From UBA668 sp038328705 (GTDB taxonomy: Bacteria > Actinomycetota > Acidimicrobiia > Acidimicrobiales > Ilumatobacteraceae): DNA of 10,370 nt. The notes below the pieces were generated by a model. It did no database searches, was not told the DNA's origin, and was given only the letters and a program-made list of their open reading frames with translations. Position numbers and translations under genes: made by a program. Positions 6,525 to 10,370 of this stretch are shown in pieces (the first letter of the stretch is position 1; each line of letters starts with the position of its first letter). The stretch lies in NCBI GenBank assembly GCA_038328705.1, contig JBBQMG010000142.1:1-10370 (forward strand). The letters run 5' to 3'.

Positions 6525-7328
6525 GTGCACCCGATCGAGCGCTTGCGGTACCTTGCCCGGTCGAGCGGTGGCGACCCACGTGTACTGGTCAGCGAGACCG
6601 CATCGGCGCTGCGTGGAATGGGCGTCGACCCAGCGGGTCTTGTCGTCGCCTGCCGTCGGATTGTCGAGCGACACCCGACCTCGGGCCCACTGTGGTGGCT
6701 GTGTGCCTACATGCTGACGGCCGCCGACCCGTACTCGACGGCGCGTCGCTTGGCCAACGAGATCGACGCCGACGTGACGCCGGAGGTGCTGATCGACGCA
6801 ATTCCCGCCGATCTCACCGTCTGTGTGGTTGGCTGGCCCGATCTGGTCGGCGAGGCGATTCTTCGACGAGGTGACATTCGGGTGCTCGCCATCGATGCCG
6901 ACGATCAAGGTGGCTCGTTCGTGCGTCGCTTGGAACGTGCCGACGTGGAGGCGGAGGTCATCGAGCCGGGTGGCATCGCCGCCGCGGTTCTGGCGGCCGA
7001 CCTCGTCCTCATCGAGGTCCTGGCCACGTCGTCCAGTGACCTCATCGCGGCCCGCGGCAGTCGCGCCGCGGCCTCGGTTGCGTACTGCAGCGAGGTGCCG
7101 GTGTGGGCGATTTCCGGCGTCGGTCGTTGCTTACCGGACGCCGGGTTCCTGTCACTGGTGGAACGTCTCGGCGACGTCCGTGCGCCGTGGCTGGCCGAGG
7201 CGGACGTGATGCCGCTGGCACTCTTCTCGCATCTGGCGACAGTCGACGGCGTCGTGGCGCTCGAGGAGGCTTCGCTGACGGCGGAATGCCCGCTGGCCCA
7301 CGAACTGCTCCACACGTCGATCAACTGA
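6525..7328 (+). CDS. eIF2B alpha/beta/delta / MtnA-superfamily-like protein
   Basis: This 267-residue soluble protein has a helical N-terminal region (about 1-95, including SGPLWWLCAYMLTA) and a Rossmann-like C-terminal region. The latter has repeated strand-turn motifs: LTVCVVGWPDLVGEAIL, IRVLAIDAD, AADLVLIEVLATSSSDLIAARGS and VPVWAISGVGR. An ADLVLI segment, a conserved G-S loop and a V-P-V-W strand are the signature order of the superfamily that includes eIF2B regulatory subunits, methylthioribose-1-phosphate isomerase and ribose-1,5-bisphosphate isomerase. It is shorter than MtnA (about 340-380). I do not see the MtnA/R15P catalytic Cys-Asp pair clearly, so an enzymatic role is not claimed; bacteria lack eIF2, so a translation role is unlikely. 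GTG 6525 was chosen for the -10/start spacing. An open frame continues further upstream but is antisense to the thioredoxin-fold gene. It points toward the regulator gene at 7622-9010. Confidence 0.68.
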   Translation: MHPIERLRYLARSSGGDPRVLVSETASALRGMGVDPAGLVVACRRIVERHPTSGPLWWLCAYMLTAADPYSTARRLANEIDADVTPEVLIDAIPADLTVCVVGWPDLVGEAILRRGDIRVLAIDADDQGGSFVRRLERADVEAEVIEPGGIAAAVLAADLVLIEVLATSSSDLIAARGSRAAASVAYCSEVPVWAISGVGRCLPDAGFLSLVERLGDVRAPWLAEADVMPLALFSHLATVDGVVALEEASLTAECPLAHELLHTSIN

Positions 7329-7378
7329 AATGCACGTGTCGAGGCTCGGGTAGCCCGGGTACGAGTCGTCTCGCCTTT

Positions 7379-7456
7379 GGTTCTGGGTGTGTCTGGTTCC
7401 GGGCGCCGGAACCAGACACGCCCAGAATCACAACTGGAACTGGTGACGCCCAGAAC
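7379..7456. repeat. Near-perfect 22-bp hairpin plus a third diverged copy of its arm
   Basis: Positions 7381-7402 and 7406-7427 are complementary over 22 bp around a GCG loop. The single exception is a T/G position that is a G-U pair in rightward RNA but an A-C mismatch in leftward RNA. A related 21-base unit follows in direct orientation at 7436-7456, sharing GGAAC and ACGCCCAGAA with 7408-7428. The set lies 50-128 bp past the stop of the eIF2B-like gene. It could be a rho-independent-like terminator without a U-tract or an extragenic repeat family. The G-U pairing suggests an RNA hairpin in the rightward direction. Confidence 0.8.
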
Positions 7457-7460
7457 TTCG

Positions 7461-7472
7461 TTGCGCGCGCAA
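7461..7472. repeat. 12-bp perfect palindrome TTGCGCGCGCAA
   Basis: The palindrome is self-complementary over all 12 bases with an alternating GC core, which could favour Z-DNA or act as a protein site. It sits between the hairpin cluster and the G-rich run in the convergent gap. No further role is visible. Confidence 0.5.
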
Positions 7473-7474
7473 AT

Positions 7475-7500
7475 GGGGGTGGGTGGTGGCGGGCGGGCGG
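7475..7500 (+). repeat. G-rich run with G-quadruplex pattern
   Basis: Four G-runs of at least three (7475-7479, 7481-7483, 7491-7493, 7495-7497) are separated by loops of 1, 7 and 1 bases, which satisfies the G3+N1-7 rule on the plus strand. It abuts a 105-bp C-rich tract, so the two could also pair with each other. Confidence 0.6.
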
Positions 7501-7605
7501 CCCGACCCGGCCCGACCCGACCCGACCCGACCCGACCCGGCCCGGCCCGACCCGGCCCGCCCCGGCCCGACCCGGCCCGACCCGGCCCGACCCGACCCGG
7601 CCCGA
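7501..7605. repeat. Pentanucleotide microsatellite (CCCGR)n, 21 units
   Basis: The tract is 105 bp of exact 5-bp periodicity: CCCGA or CCCGG, with one CCCGC at 7556-7560. It contains no stop on most frames, which creates long Arg/Pro/Asp or Gly/Arg/Val reading frames, but these are artefacts of the repeat. It lies 17 bp from the end of the regulator gene, in a gap between two convergent gene ends. The strong C/G strand asymmetry and slippage-prone unit suggest variable length between strains. Confidence 0.95.
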
Positions 7606-7621
7606 CTGAGGAAGGCGACAG

Positions 7622-9010
7622 CTAGCGCTGGCCGGCGCGGGTTGGTTGGTTGCCCGCTGCCTCGGCGAGGCAGGCTGCATAGGTGGCGATCGACGCGTCG
7701 ATCAGGCCGACCGTGACGCGCAGCGATGGTGCGCCGTCGCGCACCATGAACGGTTCGCCGGGCGCAGCTCCGATGCCCTGAGCGGCCAGCGTCAGCAATG
7801 CCGAACGCTCGTCGGCGACCTGCATCCACAGATTGATTCCGTCGGTGCCGGTGAACCCGACGCCGGCAACGGACAACACTTCGGTGACGGCGAGCCGCCG
7901 GGCCGCGTACTCCGCCCGGGCCGTGCCGACCGCATCAATGGTCGGCTGATGATCGAGCATCTCCAACAGCACCGCCTGCAGGATGCGACTGCTCCACCCG
8001 GGCCCGAGCAGCCGGCGATTCGCCACCGCACTGACCACATTGCCGGCACCGCCGACCGCAGCCAGCCGCAGGTCCGGCCCGTGGCTCTTCGAGTAGCTGC
8101 GAATGTGCACCGTGCGATGTGGCAGCCACGTGCCCAGGCTGACCAATGCGCCGCTCGCGATGTCGCCCGAGTGGTCGTCCTCCACCACGATCGCGTCACT
8201 GTCGGCCAGCGCAGCAGCCAACTGCCGGCCGCGTTGCTCGGTGAGCGTGATACCGGTGGGGTTGTGCGCACGCGGTTGCAGGAACACCGCCGTCACTCCG
8301 AGAGCGAGCGCGTCGGCCAGCCCGGCGGGCAGCATGCCCTCGTCGTCCATGTCGACGCCGATGACATCAGCGCCCAGCAAGTCGAGCAAATCGAGCAGGG
8401 GTGGGAACGTTGGGTTCTCGACCACCACGCGGTCGCCGAGACGCACGATCACGCTGGCAACCCGGTCGAGCGCATCCAGCGCGCCGTCCACCACGGTCAG
8501 CCCCTCTGGCGGGAAGGGCCAGTCGGCGCGTACCCGTGCGGCAAGCTCAGGCAGCACCGGCTGGTCGAGGTAGCTACTGGTCAGCGACTGTCGACTGACG
8601 TGTGCGATGACGGGGCGCAGGTCGGGGAGGAGTGCGGGGTCGGGGGTGCCGCTGCTGAGGTCGAGTGCGAAGTGCCCCGGGCCTTCGGTGACCCGCCGGT
8701 AGCGACGCGGGGTCGCGGGGCCCGTGGGCTGACGGACGAAAGTGCCCTGCCGCCCACGAGCGTCGATGGCGCCAACGGCGGCCAACGATTGCCACGCTTC
8801 GCTGACTGTGGTGGGGGACACGCCCAGTTCTTTGGACAGCTCGCGCACGGTCGGTAGCCGGCTGCCGACCGACAATTCCGCGGCCGAGATCATTCGTCCG
8901 ACGGCGGCCGCGATGCCGCGCGCGCTGCGGTCGGCGACCCGCCCGGCGATGGCTTTGCTGAGCTCTCTCGCAGAGGGTTCGTTACTTGCGCCGTTGAACG
9001 GGTCGTTCAT
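7622..9010 (-). CDS. MocR-type transcriptional regulator (GntR winged helix plus PLP aminotransferase-like domain)
   Basis: This 462-residue protein has the MocR layout. After a ~30-residue lead, residues ~31-93 form a GntR winged helix (VGSRLPTVRELSKELGVSPTTVSEAWQSL, then ARGRQGTFVR). Residues ~115-455 are a fold-type I aminotransferase-like domain, with HNPTG (N250), VEDDHSGDIA (D278/D279), RSYSKSHGPDLRLA (Schiff-base Lys K308) and SLRV (R431, position of the carboxylate-binding Arg). PLP binding therefore looks intact. MocR regulators such as GabR and PdxR sense PLP or amino-compound adducts and usually control divergent genes. Here the divergent operon makes beta-alanine, so beta-alanine or a related amine is a reasonable ligand (inference). 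Start ATG 9010 is preceded by TATTGT 9 bases upstream, giving a leader of about 3 bases; an in-frame TTG at 9028 lies within the promoter. Confidence 0.93.
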   Translation of the reverse strand: MNDPFNGASNEPSARELSKAIAGRVADRSARGIAAAVGRMISAAELSVGSRLPTVRELSKELGVSPTTVSEAWQSLAAVGAIDARGRQGTFVRQPTGPATPRRYRRVTEGPGHFALDLSSGTPDPALLPDLRPVIAHVSRQSLTSSYLDQPVLPELAARVRADWPFPPEGLTVVDGALDALDRVASVIVRLGDRVVVENPTFPPLLDLLDLLGADVIGVDMDDEGMLPAGLADALALGVTAVFLQPRAHNPTGITLTEQRGRQLAAALADSDAIVVEDDHSGDIASGALVSLGTWLPHRTVHIRSYSKSHGPDLRLAAVGGAGNVVSAVANRRLLGPGWSSRILQAVLLEMLDHQPTIDAVGTARAEYAARRLAVTEVLSVAGVGFTGTDGINLWMQVADERSALLTLAAQGIGAAPGEPFMVRDGAPSLRVTVGLIDASIATYAACLAEAAGNQPTRAGQR

Positions 9011-9019
9011 TGTCCGGTA

Positions 9020-9035
9020 ACAATACAACTATTGT
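9020..9035. promoter_or_regulatory. Palindromic operator candidate ACAATA-N4-TATTGT between regulator and pyrimidine genes
   Basis: The 6-bp arms are perfect around CAAC. Read leftward, the left arm is TATTGT (9025-9020), a good -10 box for the regulator. Read rightward, the right arm runs into TTGTGC (9032-9037), a possible -35 placed 17 bases before the -10 box TAGAGT of the enzyme operon. A second, overlapping half-palindrome, ATTG-TGCG-CAAT, occupies 9031-9042. A protein bound here would block both promoters, as expected for an autoregulated divergent MocR system. Confidence 0.5.
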
Positions 9036-9054
9036 GCGCAATGGTGTGTGTCAT

Positions 9055-9060
9055 TAGAGT
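9055..9060 (+). promoter_or_regulatory. Predicted -10 box (TAGAGT), leaderless start of the pyrimidine-catabolism operon
   Basis: TAGAGT fits TAnnnT and is followed by exactly 6 bases (CCGCAC) and ATG 9067. TTGTGC at 9032-9037 gives a 17-base spacer to a partial -35. No Shine-Dalgarno precedes this ATG. Confidence 0.55.
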
Positions 9061-9066
9061 CCGCAC

Positions 9067-9921
9067 ATGCCCGACAGCACCGCACACATTGTGAAGGCAG
9101 CACTGCTGCAGACGGATTGGCCCGGCACCAAGGACGCCATGCTCGACAAGCACGAGCAGGCCGTCCACGAGGCCGCGGCCCAGGGTGCACAGGTGATGTG
9201 TTTCCAGGAGTTGTTCTACGGGCCGTACTTCTGCCAGGTGCAGGACGCCGAGTACTACGAGTACACCGAGCAGATCCCTGACGGGCCGACCACGCAGCGC
9301 TTCCAGAGCATTGCGAAGGAGGCTGGCATGGTGCTGGTGCTGCCGATGTACGAGGTGGTGCGGCCCGGGCTCTATTACAACACGGCTGCCGTGATCGACG
9401 CTGATGGCAAGTACCTGGGCAAGTACCGAAAGCAGCACATTCCCCAGACCAAGGGCTTCTGGGAGAAGTTCTACTTCGCGCCAGGCGATGGCGGTTACCC
9501 CATCTTCGAGACCGCCGTCGGCAAGGTCGGCGTCTACATCTGCTACGACCGCCACTTTCCCGAAGGCTGGCGGGCGCTGGGCCTCAATGGTGCCGAGATC
9601 GTGTTCAACCCGTCGGCCACCAGCCGCGGGCTGTCGCAGTACCTGTGGAAGCTGGAGCAGCCGGCATCGGCAGTCGCCAACATGTACTACGTCGGCGCCA
9701 TCAATCGCGTCGGTATCGAGCCACTGGGCGACAACGACTTCTACGGGCAGAGCTACTTCGTCGATCCGGAAGGCCAGTTCGTCGGTGATGTGGGCGACGC
9801 TCACCAGCCGGAGCTGATCGTTCGCGACCTCGACATGGACAAGATCAAGCAAGTCCGCGATCGTTGGGCGTTCTACCGCGACCGCCGTCCGGACGCGTAC
9901 GACGACCTGTTCGAGCGATAG
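9067..9921 (+). CDS. Beta-ureidopropionase (N-carbamoyl-beta-alanine amidohydrolase), nitrilase superfamily
   Basis: This 284-residue cytoplasmic enzyme is predicted to hydrolyse N-carbamoyl-beta-alanine to beta-alanine, CO2 and ammonia, the last step of reductive uracil breakdown. The nitrilase triad is visible: E48 in CFQELFYGPYFC, K122 in KYRKQHIP and nucleophile C159 in VYICYDRHFPEGWR; E133 is the usual fourth acid. The stretch GAEIVFNPSAT followed by AINRVG closely resembles eukaryotic and bacterial beta-ureidopropionases. Related nitrilase-family amidohydrolases (N-carbamoylputrescine amidase, N-carbamoyl-D-amino acid hydrolase) are the main alternatives. The dihydropyrimidinase gene 11 bp downstream, which makes the matching substrate, favours the pyrimidine role. 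The length is typical for bacteria. It is the first gene of its operon, with a leaderless-type start and a likely operator shared with the divergent MocR regulator. Confidence 0.93.
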   Translation: MPDSTAHIVKAALLQTDWPGTKDAMLDKHEQAVHEAAAQGAQVMCFQELFYGPYFCQVQDAEYYEYTEQIPDGPTTQRFQSIAKEAGMVLVLPMYEVVRPGLYYNTAAVIDADGKYLGKYRKQHIPQTKGFWEKFYFAPGDGGYPIFETAVGKVGVYICYDRHFPEGWRALGLNGAEIVFNPSATSRGLSQYLWKLEQPASAVANMYYVGAINRVGIEPLGDNDFYGQSYFVDPEGQFVGDVGDAHQPELIVRDLDMDKIKQVRDRWAFYRDRRPDAYDDLFER

Positions 9922-9924
9922 GGG
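9920..9924 (+). promoter_or_regulatory. Ribosome binding site AGGGG for the dihydropyrimidinase gene
   Basis: AGGGG overlaps the TAG stop of the upstream gene and lies 8 bases before ATG 9933, fixing that start. This operon-internal gene uses a Shine-Dalgarno sequence, in contrast to the leaderless-type first gene. Confidence 0.7.
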
Positions 9925-9932
9925 AACCTCCG

Positions 9933-10370
9933 ATGGCAACCACACTGATCAAGAACGGCAAGGTCATCAGCACCACGGGCGTCATCGCCCAAGACGTGCT
10001 GATCGACGGCGAAAGCATCCGTGCGATGGGCGCGCCCGGCTACTTCACCGAGGAGGGCGTCGACCACATCATCGACGCGGCGGGTAAGTACGTCATCCCC
10101 GGTGGTATCGACGTGCACACGCACATGGAGCTTCCATTTGGTGGCACCTTCGCCAGCGACACGTTCGAAACCGGCAGCAACGCCGCGGCCTGGGGTGGCA
10201 CCACCACCATCATCGACATGGCCGTGCAACGTTACGGCGAGAACGTGCACGAAGGTTTGGCCGAATGGCACCGCAAGGCTGACGGCAACTGCAGCATCGA
10301 CTACGCGTTCCATCAGATCATCGGCGGCGTCGACGACCAGTCGTTGAAGGACATGAAGTACCTCGTCGAG
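9933..10370 (+). CDS. Dihydropyrimidinase / hydantoinase (5' part; continues past the window)
   Basis: 146 codons are visible of a protein that is normally about 460-490 residues. It belongs to the cyclic amidohydrolase family. The N-terminal beta-sandwich strand is MATTLIKNGKVIST, followed by IDAAGKYVIPGGIDVHTHMELPFGGT, whose H62-x-H64 pair is the first metal-binding motif of the TIM barrel. It continues with WGGTTTIIDMA and SIDYAFHQII. The carboxylated lysine and further metal ligands lie beyond the window edge. The enzyme would open dihydrouracil or dihydrothymine to the N-carbamoyl amino acid that the upstream gene product hydrolyses. The gene order and 11-bp spacing indicate one operon. 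D-hydantoinase is the alternative name for the same fold; the neighbouring beta-ureidopropionase makes the pyrimidine role more likely. Confidence 0.94.
   Translation, partial: MATTLIKNGKVISTTGVIAQDVLIDGESIRAMGAPGYFTEEGVDHIIDAAGKYVIPGGIDVHTHMELPFGGTFASDTFETGSNAAAWGGTTTIIDMAVQRYGENVHEGLAEWHRKADGNCSIDYAFHQIIGGVDDQSLKDMKYLVE

Noticed and set aside
7379..7456. Possible CRISPR-like repeat cluster
   Set aside because: Only three diverged units, one of them inverted, with unequal spacing and no cas genes.
7103..7680. Open reading frames on both strands rich in Arg-Pro-Asp or Gly-Arg-Val through the CCCGR tract
   Set aside because: They arise from the stop-free pentamer repeat, lack plausible starts or domains, and overlap the real eIF2B-like and regulator genes.
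9007..9945. 312-codon open frame on the minus strand opposite beta-ureidopropionase
   Set aside because: It is a high-GC shadow of a gene with an intact catalytic triad; its translation shows no recognisable domain.

Overview
The window is about two-thirds G+C, is densely coded on both strands, and mixes ATG, GTG and probably TTG starts. Several first genes seem to begin at the transcription start itself: a TAnnnT -10 box lies 6-7 bases before the start codon. This suggests a high-GC actinobacterium, perhaps an Acidimicrobiia-like lineage. That placement is inference from composition and gene style, not from a marker gene.

Layout. 1-385 (-): 5' part of a membrane-anchored protein of unknown function. 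469-2151 (-): single-chain class I [4Fe-4S] fumarase. 2226-3350: an unusual patch in which a DUF559 (Vsr/PD-(D/E)XK-fold) gene is bracketed by inverted copies of AACCTGTCGCGG, next to a short gene-free palindromic copy of the same repeat. 3381-3421: a 14-bp tandem repeat just after the stop of hrpB. 3426-5906 (-): ATP-dependent helicase HrpB, preceded by a thioredoxin-fold protein without CXXC (5919-6407, -), probably one transcript. Divergent from these is an eIF2B/MtnA-superfamily-like gene (6525-7328, +). 7329-7621 is a 293-bp gap between convergent gene ends, filled with a near-perfect 22-bp hairpin, related repeat units, a G-quadruplex-type G-run and 21 tandem CCCGR pentamers.

7622-10370 is a catabolic locus. 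A MocR-type regulator (GntR DNA-binding domain plus aminotransferase-like domain, -) diverges from beta-ureidopropionase (+) and a dihydropyrimidinase that runs off the window. The two enzymes are consecutive steps of reductive pyrimidine breakdown: dihydrouracil to N-carbamoyl-beta-alanine to beta-alanine, CO2 and ammonia. The 56-bp gap between regulator and enzymes holds a palindrome ACAATA-N4-TATTGT that overlaps both predicted promoters, as expected for a regulator controlling itself and the enzymes.

Most of the window is housekeeping and catabolism. The best candidate for something undescribed is the inverted-repeat-bounded DUF559 cassette. Next are the MocR-pyrimidine pairing and the repeat-packed convergent gap.
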